The notes under the pieces: model-generated
Seen by the model: only the letters and a program-made list of their open reading frames with translations
Told to the model about the DNA's origin: nothing
Databases searched by the model: none
Position numbers and translations under genes: made by a program
Shown: positions 22,819 through 34,584 of the stretch, in pieces
Position numbering within the stretch: position 1 is the first letter of the stretch
Layout: every line of letters begins with the position of its first letter
From: Lantana camara
Taxonomy: Eukaryota > Streptophyta > Magnoliopsida > Lamiales > Verbenaceae
Assembly: GCA_037501455.1 (NCBI GenBank)
Contig: CM074857.1
Location: forward strand, 34,058,001-34,122,000
Reading direction: 5' to 3'
Length of the DNA stretch: 64,000 nt

Positions 22819-22834
22819 AGGGGGGGGGGGGGTT
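22819..22834 (+). other. Polypurine tract (G13) of Athila element
   Basis: AAG run with 13 G and TT immediately before TGATACG of the 3' LTR. Confidence 0.75.
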
Positions 22835-24114
22835 TGATACGTTGTATAATCGTAGGATTTTTTGAGCTTAAATTGTGATATTTTGTCCCGTGATTTAATC
22901 TAATGGTGGACTATTAATTGGCTTAACAGTTTCTTGTAGGAATTATTTACTTGCAAGGAGTTTGATGAATTTTGGAAAAAGGATCGCACAAATTGGAGTC
23001 TTGGGGGATTTGTCACGTGATGAGGACCCACTGATATTCAAAGCCCTTTGGACTTGGCCAAATATTATCTAACAAGGGAAAGAAAATGCCAAGATTGGAC
23101 CTCAACAATCCAATATTCTTGCACGCGAATGAAATGACTCAATATTGGAGATTTGTGGGGGTTACAAGGCGTTGAAAAACAAGGTAGAGTTAGTGGCTTT
23201 TATTCTGGAAAATCGTGGGGAGGAGGAGTGGAGAATTGAAGCATGCCGTTGCAATACAAATTGGAGAGAACCGAGATGACAAGAACACACTTTTTATAGA
23301 AAAGAATTCACTTAGCAGCGGCTAGTTTAATTCCTTTCCCTTTATTTTTCGTTTATTCAAGACTATGTTGGTTTTATTTAACACTTTGTTTGTTCAATTC
23401 AGCATGAATAGCTAAGTTTCATTTTAGTTGGGAATTTCCAAACATTATGCTAGACTTGTGAGACTGATTTATTTGAATTAATTGGTATTTGCTATCCGTA
23501 TTGTTCCTTTTTTCTCGTTAATGTTCTTAAATTAATTCTTTGATTGTGGCCAGATCATGGAATTGTTAATTTGCATATAGTTATCTAATTAATTTGACGG
23601 TGCTAGCTAAATAATTAGTATTTGTAACAATCGACACTAGGCTATAATACTTGTCTGATTTCGTGTTGAGGAGCTTGCTGTCTAATTGAGTGAAGCTGAG
23701 TTTATGCCTAACTAGTTAGGATTAGTGTTTCTTTGGTACTTAATGTTGTTAATTGATTGAATCTTGGAGAGAGTCTTGAAAAGGTTATTGGTTAATTAGG
23801 GAGTAATTTTTAGGAGTTTCTTTAATTACTCTAAAACTAAGAAGAAACGAGGGAGCCAGAGGTAGTTGGTAACCATAGCTAATCTAGCATGCAACCAATG
23901 AAAATCTTGAGTCGATGATCTTATTCTATGCATGAATAGGAATTTCCCGATTAATTGTCATCTAAAGAATTGTCTTGAATTTAATTTAAATTTCTAAGTT
24001 CTTAAGTCTTTATCTAGTTTAATTAGTTTTTATTGTTTAGTTTATTTGTTAGTTTAGTCAAAATCTCAAAACCCCCATTTTTTATTGTTTTAGTTTGTTC
24101 CTTGGTTTAATTGA
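22835..24114 (+). repeat. 3' LTR of Athila-type gypsy element
   Basis: TGATACGTTGTATAATCG start and colinear match to 18813-20164, with about a dozen small differences and one ~60-bp length difference near 23110. The match is lost after 24114, so the true terminus is unclear and no target duplication could be set. Confidence 0.8.
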
Positions 24115-24819
24115 AAGTCACGGAGATTCTGTTGACACATAAAGACCTAATTCCTATTTGATTAGCTAGGCATGTTTTTGAAAGGATTTTGGACAAATTT
24201 GGGAGGGGAGAGAACGACTTAATATTTTCTCATGTTAAAAAGGCTTCTTGCGGGACATTCCTGGAGTATTTTCACACCCAACTTGGGCGCTTTTTCTCAC
24301 GTTATTCTGGCAGCAGCTTAGAGGACTTCCTCACATACTTGGAAGACTTGGGAGCAATTCTTCATTCAACATTAAAGAGCTTTTCTTTCCTTTCTTTTCG
24401 AGATTAATCGTTTATTAGTTAGAATTTATGTTTAGAATTTTCTTAACTGTTTTGATGAAAACTTTCGTCATGCATAGCTAACTTATGGTACCAAGATAAG
24501 GATTTTAGATTCGAATTGATTATTTTGAGACTTAAGTGTTCTTATTAAATTCAATTTAATTCAGTCACTTAATTATCAATTCTGTGTTTTACGAGTTTAT
24601 TGTGATTGATCAACTTGACAATAGTGCACGATCTCTAGGTTGAATTCAATTGCATATAGTCATTATTGTTATTTAATATGTATATATTAGATGTTTGATA
24701 CTTGTGGTAAATTAGTGATAAGGTTACGGCGATAGAATCTAATTTCACTAATGGTTTTGATAATCTGATTTAAATCTTGTGTGTTCACAACTTAGTTATT
24801 CAGGATTTGGTGTTTCTAT
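24115..24819 (+). repeat. Second Athila-like LTR fragment (U5-like)
   Basis: Non-coding. From about 24390 the text (a 'tttcgagattaatcg' to 'catgcatagctaac' stretch, then 'ttaattcagtcacttaattatc') has the style and order of the 3' half of the Athila LTRs (for example 19395-19500) but is clearly diverged. Ends abruptly at 24820 where copia leader sequence starts. A weak call. Confidence 0.35.
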
Positions 24820-25394
24820 CTCCTTGGGTGTTTGTCTCCAAAATGAAAAGAAAAACCTCAATTTCTAAGTCCTACTCTCTTAACATAAAGTAATATGACT
24901 CAATCTCCATATTGACCACAGACAAATACACGGGGCATACCCCGGCCCAAAAACAATAATAATATGGAAAGCCACAAAATAAATCAAACAGAGCGCGCAC
25001 ATAAGTAGGGCTCCAACCCCAAAATTCATGTGCATAATTTAAAACATACATAGGACTAAACCATGATCACCTAAACTAGCATGCTTCCGTTTGAATTTAA
25101 ATTTACCAATTAAATTTAAAATTCCCTTGACTTCAAGTTACAAATAACTCAAGTTATTTGAATATTAGTTCATTATTCAAGAATTTATTCAAAATCGAAC
25201 CCGGATCAATGACAAAACCTCAATTAATTATAATTAAATTTTGTCAAAAATATCATTCAAAAGTGATATTTATTAATTTTCTGGAAAAATTAGAACTTAG
25301 CATTAATTTTATAATTATTTCAAAATAAATAATTTAACAATAAAATCAGATTTTACAACACGAGATTTTTAGCAAAACCAAAAACCAAAACGAA

Positions 25395-25770
25395 AACGAA
25401 GTACCGAGACAGCCCGCGCGAGGCGTGCGGAGTCCGCCTGCAAACGCGTGCGCGAGACGCGCACGAGCAGGCAGTTCCGCACACACTACTCGCTCAACTA
25501 ACAGACGGGGACAGGCAGTGTCCACACGCCAGCACGTTGGCCTGCACGCAGGGCCGCGTACAGTATGTAGTGATGCTGCGCTCGCACGCGACTCACGGGA
25601 TAGTCGCGCGTCGCGGGAGGACGCTTGTCGAGATCGGGCAAAACGAAGCAGCAAGGCGCGCGAGGCTTCCCAGGGCTGAGCGTGCACACCTAGCAAGCCT
25701 CGCAACTATTACCGCATGAGGGCAGATGATGCGGAGCGGCTAATGCCGCTCCAGGCCACGCCGCATGCCC
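25395..25770. other. GC-rich block in copia leader
   Basis: About 375 bp of strongly GC- and CpG-rich sequence in an AT-rich setting. The same block recurs at 34375-34584 plus 35804-35890. A minus-strand frame (25346-25705) and its counterpart (34318-34686) share 'CWRVDT/SWRVDT', 'ELPAR' and a 'SFWF...KI.CCKI' C-terminus, but the N-termini differ. It is probably structured leader RNA rather than a gene. Confidence 0.5.
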
Positions 25771-26027
25771 TCGTTCTGATTTTCATTTCAAAATCCAATT
25801 TTCTCAAAATTCAGTTTCGAATTAAAATAATTAAATACAATCCAGATTTAAATAGCTTAAAACCTGATTAATATCAAAACGATTTTTCAATAATTTTCAA
25901 GAAACAGTATTGATCCGTTAGGTTCGTATTTCAAACAAAAAACAAGAATATATAACCAATAACTAAATTCAAGAATTTTCTGTCAAAATTCCAAAGCAGC
26001 AACGATACTATACAAAAGTTGAAAGGT

Positions 26028-26040
26028 GGCTCTGATACCA
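26028..26040 (-). other. Primer-binding site beside LTR 26043-28027
   Basis: Minus-strand TGGTATCAGAGCC two bases from the LTR end; tRNA-Met type. Confidence 0.88.
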
Positions 26041-26042
26041 GT

Positions 26043-28027
26043 TGTTGGAAAATAGTAGAGTTTGCACAGCGGAAGTTTAAAAAATTTTCCAAAAGCAAAT
26101 CTAAAAACTTGCAATGTTCGTATCGTATAATAGGGTGTTTCCAGAAACTCACTTTGATTGAAGCTTTCTTGTGATGTTGATACCGCCTATCAAACACCCT
26201 TCAAGCGGAATGTCCCTCGAACGTCCTTCAATTAGATCCCAAAGTAGGCAATCCTCCAAAGCGTATCCACACCAGTCCTAAAACACGATCAAACTAGTGA
26301 GAATGCTAGTTCTATGGCTTGTGTTTGGCTATGATATTTTACTTTGAAAACTTTTCTTTTATTTTTCTAAAAAATCTAATGCTTCAAGAATGTTAGTCTA
26401 AAGTGTAAGAGAAGCCCCATCCTTGTATTTATACTAAGGGGTTCGAAATCCCCTAGGGTTTCCTAAACCTAGTGGGCTTTGATTTCTTGCTCACTAATTA
26501 ACTAATTAATTATTTACTTTTAATTGAATGATAAGTTCTTAACTTATTTTCCAAGTCTAGCAAGAGATACCTTCTCTCTCCTACAATAGGAAGTTTGACT
26601 TTTCATCCTTTATCCAATAAAGTCAAAAATCAATTTATTCCAAAAATAACTTAATTAGTAATTAATTATTTATTGGGTTAAATCTTTTGAGAAAAGTCTT
26701 AACAATTAATTCATAATTAATTAAAAGACCAAAATTAATTAATTACAATTTAATTAATTAACTCTAGAAAAGAATTCACGTGTGAAATAATCACACATTG
26801 GAGCCACGTGTGTGTGACACGTGGCAGCCACGCAGGCCGCGTCACACATGGCAATGCCCACGTGTAAATGCTCTCATTTCGATCAACAATTTAGTCCTTC
26901 GTTAATCCTATTCACATCCTACCACAACCCTCGTATTCTGGCATTTGTGTGTGACCCTTTAGGTTCATTATTCGATTAGCAGTGACAGTAATTAATTAAT
27001 TCTCATAATTAATCAATCACTTCACAGATCACACTACCGTAATCTAGCAATGGGTGTCTAAACCCTAGCCAAATAACGAAATGAATCGAAGAATCTTTCA
27101 GTCAATGACAATCAGTGAAATACGATCCTCCTACAACTCCATCTCTCAATCAAGAATTAAGGCATGGGAATATTCTCAGATCCTTGTTATTCTTGATCTT
27201 TAAAGTTAAGTTCATTTCATATCCATTTAGATCTCAATCCAAGAAAACCCCATTTTCTTGATGTCTTGATCTCTTATCCACCTTGGCCAAGGATTTAATA
27301 TTTAATGGACTACGAACAACTTAATCAATAAGAGATCATTCTGCTTCTTAACAAGTGTAGGTCCTTTATTGATTCTACTAATTCTACATATATCACTTGT
27401 GTAGTCCCAACATAGGCCATGGTTTAGGTGTCTATATGGCGACACCCTTTTGAGCCTATATCAAAGATTATAGAGTTAGATCATATGAGACATTACAGAA
27501 TCTCATGTCAAAGGATTATTAATGACGTAATTTCCTAATCTACAAGTTTCTAGGAGACTTCCTTCCCCATTTAGGAATGTTCTCATAGGGGACATCTCAG
27601 TGATGAAGTTCTTGTAACAATCACCCTTATGTATTATGAACGCATCATCAAATGCACTTATCATTCCATGAAACTGAATGATCCTTTAAAAGGACATAAT
27701 CACATAAGCAAGTCTCAACGGAGTCAAGGTCGACACTCCCACTATCTATCCGACTCATCGACATGGAGAAGTTTCTAATCCTCGCCTTTGGAGTTAAGAA
27801 CTTGTTTCATATGCCGTTCTCATAAGGGCAAAGTTCTTAACAGTCTCATCGGATTAGGGGAGTTCAAAACATGCAAAACCCAGTCAAACCCAAACAGACA
27901 TAAATAAGCACATAAAGAAGTGATCGCCTATGAACAAAATCATCTCGTTTATTATTCAAAGACTGTTTGTGATTTTACAAGGAAATAGTAAAGCATAAAA
28001 GCTGCTTTAAGGGCACTATTCCTAACA
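26043..28027 (-). repeat. Copia LTR (3' LTR of the array)
   Basis: A 1,985-bp LTR, TGTTGG...CCTAACA on plus. It closely matches 36163-38150 and, more distantly, the solo LTR 2313-4658. On its right (minus upstream) lies the purine tract GGGCAAGTGGGAGAT and RNase H; on its left a primer site and leader. It therefore serves as 3' LTR to one internal region and 5' LTR to another. Confidence 0.9.
26426..26433 (-). promoter_or_regulatory. TATA box of copia LTR
   Basis: Minus-strand TATAAATA (plus 'gtatttatac'), conserved in the partner LTR near 36546. Likely U3 promoter. Confidence 0.45.
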
Positions 28028-28045
28028 ATCTCCCACTTGCCCGTC
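28028..28045 (-). other. Polypurine tract of copia element
   Basis: Minus-strand GACGGGCAAGTGGGAGAT just upstream of the LTR end. Confidence 0.75.
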
Positions 28046-28092
28046 AAAGCCATTTAGGTGCTAATCTTCAGAACATGTCCTTCGAAAGCCTG

Positions 28093-29436
28093 TTAACTGA
28101 GAGCTTTAGTTAGTGGATCTGCCATGTTCTCTGTCGATGTGACCCTTTTAATTATATCACCAATCAGGTGATACTTCCTCAAAATGTGCTTGGTCCTTTG
28201 GTGAGATCTTGGTTCTCTTACTTGAGCAACCGCCCCTGTGTTGTCACAAAACACTGTAACGGGGTCTTTAATGCTAGGAACTATACCCAGCTCGTAGATG
28301 AAGTTTCTTAGCCAAACACCTTCCTTAGCAGCATCGTTTGCAGCTACGTATTTGGCCTCAATGGTCGAATCTGCAGTGGTTACTTGCTTGGTACTTTTCC
28401 AACTCACTGCTCCGCCATCCAGACAGAATATGTATCCTGACATGGATTTAAAGTCATCCATGTCCAATGCAAAGCTTGCATCACAGTATCCTTTAATGAC
28501 AAGATCTTGCTGGCCTCCGTAAACCAAGAACAAATCCTTAGTTCTTCTTAAGTACTTAAGGATGTTCTTTACAGTAGTCCAGTGACCTTCACCAGGGTCA
28601 GATTGGAATCGGCTAGTCACGCTGAGTGCATATGCCACATCCGGTCGAGTATATAGCATTGCATATATTATGATTCATATTGTTGATACATAAGGAATTT
28701 TAGACATCCTGGACTTTTCAAATTCAGTTTTGGGACATAGCTTCTTCGAAAGAACTGTTCCCGAGCTCATTGGAAGTTTCCCACGTTTGGAATCTTCCAT
28801 ACTAAACCTCTTTAGTATTTTATCTATGTAAACCGACTGTCATAATCCTAACAATCTCCTAGTTCTATCTTGATAGATCTTTATATCCAGAATGTAGGAT
28901 GCATCACCAAGATCCTTCATCTTAAATTGGTTCGATAACTAAGACTTTGCTACTTTGATATCATCCTTTGCATTCCCAACGAGAAGCATGTCATCTACAT
29001 AAAGTATCAGAAATTGAACCGAGGTTTCCAATTCTTTCTTGTACACCCAGGACTCATTCGGATTTTTAATAAAGCCAAACAATTTGACCGCTTTATCAAA
29101 CCGAATGTTCCAATTCCTAGAAGCTTGTTTCAATCCATAGATTGATCTTCGGAGCTTATAAACCTTTTGTTCACTCCCACTGAATGTGAAACCCATGGGC
29201 TGCTCTATGTAAATGTCTTTGTCAATGTCTCCATCGAGAAAGGCAGTTTTCACATCCATTTGCCATATCTCATTGTCATAATATGCAGCAATGGCAAGCA
29301 AGATCCGAATGGACTTTTGCATTGTAACTGGTGAGAAGGTTTCATCAAAGTCTACACCTGGTCTTTGAGTAAAACCCTTAGCTACTAATCTTGCTTTAAA
29401 GGCTGCCACGCTTCCATCTACTCCAATCTTGCTTTA
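28093..29436 (-). pseudogene. Copia reverse transcriptase and RNase H, disrupted
   Basis: RT survives from 'FKARLVAKGFTQRPGVDFDETFSPV' through '[21 protein letters not shown]' to the catalytic 'YVDDMLLVGN' (29409-28939). The connecting part (28938-28660) is readable ('MKDLGDASYILDIKIY') but carries stops. RNase H (28659-28093) reads 'PDVAYALSVTSRFQ' to 'ADPLTKALS' with acidic residues in 'GYCDASFA', 'STIEAKY' and 'VFCDN'. Upstream of 29436 the reading frame meets leader sequence, so integrase and everything before it was deleted. It would copy the element RNA into DNA; as it stands it is dead. RNase H is one clean frame of 188 residues, so decay is moderate. Confidence 0.92.
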
Positions 29437-31021
29437 GATTCCGAAGTCAATCAGAGTAATTGGGCCCCGTCAACTTGTTTGATTCGAGGATGAATACTAG
29501 AGGGTTTTTAGTTGTCGTTTCAATTGTAGAGAATCACAGAACTACAAGCTAAATGAAAAATAGAGAAATCATGAGCATGCTGAATAATAACGATTATACA
29601 TATTATCAAGATCTTTAGAAATATGTTCTCCCACTGTTTTTAGAAGGTCTATAAATCCTTAACGACCTTAGAAGAAACTTATTTTCTCAATGGGTACTAG
29701 GATCCCAAGCATTCTTAGTTTTGGGCCCACGACTCGTGAGATATCCAAAGGTCTAAGAATCTTTAGGTAGGTACGAATTGTCGATTGCATCCCTATGGAA
29801 TTCCTTGTAATATTTTTGCATCACTGATCTTTCAATCATGGACCCACGACTCGTGAGACATCCATATCTACTTCAGTGTTGAGCAGAACCCATTAATCAT
29901 AAGATCTCGACCAGACTTAGTCCGGAATGACCCACGACTCGTAAGACATCGCCCATTCTAAAATGGTTAAGAAATATTAATTACTTAAAGTGATTAATCA
30001 GGAAACTAAGAGTTAATAGGTTGCGGTAATTACCCCACGGCTCATGAGACAGCAATTAGCTTACCCATTAAGTCCTAAATCCTATTGATGGAATGCTAGG
30101 AATTTTATTACCGTGATAAAAATACCTATTTATTCGAAATTGGTCAATATTTTAAAAGGGGATTTTTGAATTTCCGAAGAGTTATCCGGAATAACCTCAC
30201 CAACATATAATGTTATCCAATTTTAATTATCTTGATTAATGCAATTTCACATAAAATGCATCACAGAAGCAATTAGCAGATAACATGTCCTAGCAGGATA
30301 CTAATTATGAGATGATCATGGGCATCCTATCTTATATGTGATTATGGGAGCCACTCCATAACCACTAGTTCTAACATTCATGCCACATAAGACAGTTCAT
30401 ATCACATAGGGGTACAGAATTGAATGGAAAACCTTATCTATTACATTAATAGAAAATAAACCCTCCCTAACATTTTGAGGGGTCTTCAATTATGGTGCCT
30501 TACTCCATGATTTGTGGATCCATCTTGCACCTTGGGTGCTTGTCTCCAAAATGAAAAGAAAAACCTCACTTTCTATGTCCTACTCTCTTAACATAAAGTA
30601 ATATGACTCAATCTTCATATTGACCACAGACAAATACACAGGGCATACCCCGGCCCAAAAACAATAATAATATGGAAAGCCACATAATAAATCAAGCAAA
30701 GCGTGCACATAAGTAGGGCTCCAACTCCAATTGAAATAATGCAGCTATGGGACTCCGACCCCAATTGAAATCATCTATGTGCAGAATTAAAAACATACAT
30801 AAGACTCACCCATGAACACATAAACTAGCATGCTTCCGCTTGAATTTAAAATTACCAATTAAATTTAAAATTCCCTTGACTTCAAGTTACAAATAACTCA
30901 AATAATTTAAATATTAGTTCATTATTCAAGAATTTATTCAAAATCGAACCCGGATCAATGACAAAACCTCAATTAATTGTAAGAATTAAATTTTGTCCAA
31001 AATATCATTCAAAAGTGATAT
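29437..31021 (-). other. Copia leader with four palindromic repeats
   Basis: Non-coding internal sequence. Four spaced copies of a ~20-bp phrase around CACGACTCGTG, itself a palindrome, lie at 29728-29738, 29845-29855, 29933-29943 (last base A) and 30036-30046 (three changes). From 30530 it is homologous to 24820 onward. Confidence 0.6.
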
Positions 31022-34000
31022 TGTAGCGCCCGAGCGTGAGACGCTACATCCCCCGCACCGAGACCCGACCCGCATATGAAATGGGAAGTCCATACACGTG
31101 CTAAGTCACGACGAATGGGGACTCACTCACTCGCTATGCTAAGAGGGAGCTAACTTTCGAAACCAATTAAACAAACCAACAAAACTAATGCACGTGCGGA
31201 AGCAGAGCATATAATCGATCACAAATACCAGCAAGTGACGGGTTCAACTAGCATAAATACTTAGTCCCGAAATTCAAACATAAATCATAAATCATAATTC
31301 ACGGGTTCAATCTATCCTTAGAAGCCTGTCCCGAACAATTATAAATTCTTGTATAATTCATTCAAATTACGAAATGCGTATGAAGTGACTCAGACTTAAC
31401 CCCAAGATTGGACAGACTCGAATTCCCACCTAGCACTCCAAACCTACAAGAGAAAATTGAAACAAAGTCGGGTTCAGTCTATAGGAGACTGGTGGGTATA
31501 AAACAGGGGCTTAATATAATAATATTGCAAAATTTAACCATGCACATGCAAGTTGTAATCCCGTACGAGGTTTTTCAATATTTCCCAAGTGGGTGAAGAT
31601 GAATAAAGACAATGTGCAAGATTTTAATTATCATTTTAACATTAGGTCATTCATGGCCCGGCGGGTAGGTGTGCATAATCTCCAACCTTCTCCTCGTGTG
31701 TGCATTATCCAATTATTCATTCATTAACGACCATGCAACATTCATTCATTCATAATCGTTCATTCATGCATAATCATATACCCCTTTTCCCTCCGGTTAG
31801 GTCCCGGCCAAAGAACCACCCACCCTTTCATTATGGCTAGAGGGGTTCATGAAGCCCCAAAAGCCCGGTTCCCCTTCCTCGCCAAACTCCTAATGAGGTC
31901 GGTTTCGCTGTAGTTCATTGCGGAACTAATACACGGGATCACCGTCAGCCCATGCTTCCTCGGATAGCCACATGCACCAAGTTCCTGGGCCCGTGCTTGC
32001 ATTCATATCCTCACCAAAATGATTAGGAAGGGATTGCATAAACAAGAAGGGCTTTATGTTCGAAATCATTGACTCTTCAAAAGATTCGATATATACATAT
32101 AGTAATTTGGCTTAAAATGTTACACATTGGGGATATGTTGGGTCGTTTAACTAATGGAAGAGAAACCCACCTGTTACACCTTACCAAACAAAACCAAGAG
32201 GACAAGGAGAGTGAGAAAAGTCTATGAACCGGGTAAATCTCCACCCTGGAGAAACTGTACAAGACACAACATGGTGCATTCGTGAGACTCAAGACTCCAA
32301 ATGAATCATATATGACGCACAGTAATACAGTAACGTGACATGGCATGCATAAGAAATAACAATGTATCACGAAGATGTTCATTCATTCATTACAAGATTA
32401 AATCATGTCCGTTAAATATCATTCGTTCATTCAATAAATTCATAACATATCATAATACATGTTAACAATGCATAGGAATCAATTTAAGGTGAAAGAAATC
32501 CATTAACACATAAAGAAAACAATAGTTGCAAAAGCCATATTGTAACATTTAAACATTCACGTTTTCATTTCATGTTTACACATTGAATTCACAACATAAA
32601 ATCCATAAACATATCATATATTATCAATTAATCAAACATAAAAGTCATTCAAACCATATATAGAGACCGAGGAAGTGGAAGAAAAGTAAGAAAATGGATT
32701 TGAACAAGTTTGGGTGAAAGCTGACAGTTTTTGGAAATGCGCAAGCTGTAGAAAAATGGGAATATCTCGAGTTCTAGAGGTTGGAATTAAGTTTTGTTTA
32801 TTGGGTTTGAAACTAGACAAATAGGCATTTACAAGTCTATATGGCTCGAGTTGTGGTTCAAAGTGATGTGAAAATGGCATAAGCCCGAAGTTGGATTAAT
32901 GCAGATTTTTGGTTAAGTGGCGACACCAAAATGGATTGATTATATCTCACAAACCAAGAATAATTTTAAGATGATTCCAATTGGAGAATGTTATAGACTT
33001 CAAAAGGTTTACAATGGTATAAATTTTAGGTCAATCGGAGTTTGTTTGAATAGGTAACGATGAACAAAACTATGCATACATGCAGGCCGGGGGAGACACA
33101 ACCGTGTCACCCCCTCAAGGCAAAAGAGAGACACGACCGTGTGTCTCGGTACAGACACGAAGACGGGCTGGAGACACGGGGGTGTCACATTTTCTTTATG
33201 GGGGAGACACGGCCGTGTCTCCACTTCGTCCCCAAGCTCCAAAAGCTGAAAATAAATGGCGGAAGAAGAAGGAAAACATGGCAACAACACAACCATAGCC
33301 CCAAATCAAACCAAAATGCATACATAAGTTCCAAATAACATACTTACCAACTTATACTTGAAATAAACTCATGAATCAAAGCATAAAGCAAGTTTCCATG
33401 GAAGCTCATTCAAAGTACAAAAATGGTGATTCAAGCTAGGAGCAAGCAACGAGCGAAATTTCAACAAATAAACGATAAACACACTCACGGGAACAACATA
33501 CTACAATCTTAGCTCGATTAACTCACATATAAGCACATTGGGAGAAAGTTTTCGTATTTAGGCACTATTCATCAACTTTATCAAAGCCATGGATTCAAGC
33601 ACTTAAAACAATATTCAATCGGGAGGAATCGTAGCACTCGAAGAAAGGAATACAATACTTACTGAGGATCGTTGATCAGGCAAGAAATGGAGTCGGAATC
33701 TCGAGCTCAAAGATTGGGGTGAATAGTGCCAAGTCTTCCTCTTCTCTCTTCCTTGGAAACGAGATGAAGCAAAATGAGGGAGAAGAAGGGCTGGTTCGGT
33801 TTTGAGGTGAGAAAAACCGATTCGATTCGCTTCAAGACGGGTTTGGTTCAATCGGCTAGAATTTTAACTGGTAGAGGGTTCAAACGACTTCAGAAAAAGG
33901 CGAGGCTAGTTCCATTAGACCTGAATCGCCGAAACAAATCCAGTGGTAGGGTTGGAACTCAAATTCAAATCCCCGAGCTCAAGTTAGCCGAAAAATGGCT

Positions 34001-34221
34001 CAAACACCCTAATCTCAATTAGCTCCCTAATCTCAATTAAATGGACTTTCAAATCCAACACGCAATAAACGAGTTCTAAGGCAACAAATAGCGTGAAATA
34101 AAATTCATGTTAACACGTTAGGCATGCAACATCACATTGTTAAGTAATTAAAACACGTAACACTCGGTCTGACCTCACTCGTGACGTCATACCTGTACGT
34201 ACGAAAACTTGGGGCGTTACA
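31022..34221 (-). mobile_element. Solo LTR, Ty3/gypsy Tekay/Del-like (3.2 kb)
   Basis: TGTAGCGCCCGAGCGTG start, GGGGCGTTACA end, target duplication GATAT at 31017-31021 and 34222-34226. The paralogous leader copy at 25261-25275 lacks it, showing the empty site. The reverse complement of 32650-33010 matches 60780-61080 closely, including the 'tttggtgtcgccac' block, so the sense strand is minus. No internal region. Frames inside are chance or mirror this homology. A cluster of palindromes lies at 33084-33222. Confidence 0.9.
33084..33222. repeat. Palindrome cluster around GAGACACGGCCGTGTCTC
   Basis: Repeated half-sites GAGACACG and CGTGTCTC over 140 bp, including a perfect 20-bp palindrome GGAGACACGGCCGTGTCTCC at 33203-33222. 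Lies just upstream (LTR sense) of the segment conserved with the LTR at 59711-62723. Confidence 0.85.
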
Positions 34222-34584
34222 GATATCTATTAATTTTCTCGAAAAATTAGAACTTACCTTTAATTCATAAAATCCCAATTTTATAATTATTTCAAAATAA
34301 ATAATTTTAAAATAAAATCAAATTTTACAACACGGGATTTTTAGAAAAATTGAAAACCAAAATGAAAACAAAGTACCAGGATAGCCTGCACGAGGCGCGC
34401 GAGCAGGCAATTCCGGGCACATTGCTCGCGTAGCTACCGGACGGGGACAGAGAGTGTCCACACGCCAGCTGGTCTGTACGCAGGGCCGCGCACGGTGCGC
34501 AGTGATGGGGCGGAACGAAGCAGCAAGGGGCGCGAGGCCACCCAATGCTGAGCGCGCACACCTGGCGAGCCTTGCGGCTCTTGC

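Larger units (their letters stand above)
21897..22834 (+). other. Athila 3' non-coding internal region with poly-G tracts
   Basis: Starts with the Athila-typical stretch ending 'gggaggcaacccatg', then a pyrimidine-rich run near 21960-22030. A run of 18 G lies at 22282-22299 after 'aagtgtgtatgt', and a second run of 13 G at 22820-22832 directly before the 3' LTR, where the polypurine tract belongs. No ORF of note. Confidence 0.75.
24820..26042 (-). mobile_element. Partial copia leader (second internal copy)
   Basis: Matches 30530-36162 in order once the two nested insertions there are removed: 'cttgggtg.ttgtctccaaaatgaaaag', the GC-rich block at 25400-25760, and the primer site. It shows that 26043-28027 has an internal region on both sides. 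At 25261-25275 the sequence 'aagtgatatttattaatttt' is the empty site for the solo LTR of the other copy, and 25695-25715 the empty site for its hAT element. Confidence 0.8.

Noticed and set aside
25346..25705. Arg/Ala-rich host gene
   Set aside because: High GC alone keeps many frames open here; the N-terminus is not shared with the second copy, so kept only as a leader feature and a low-interest question.
33009..33338. Overlapping frames on both strands with PCLP/RPC repeats
   Set aside because: Produced by the GAGACACG/CGTGTCTC palindromes; all frames open together.
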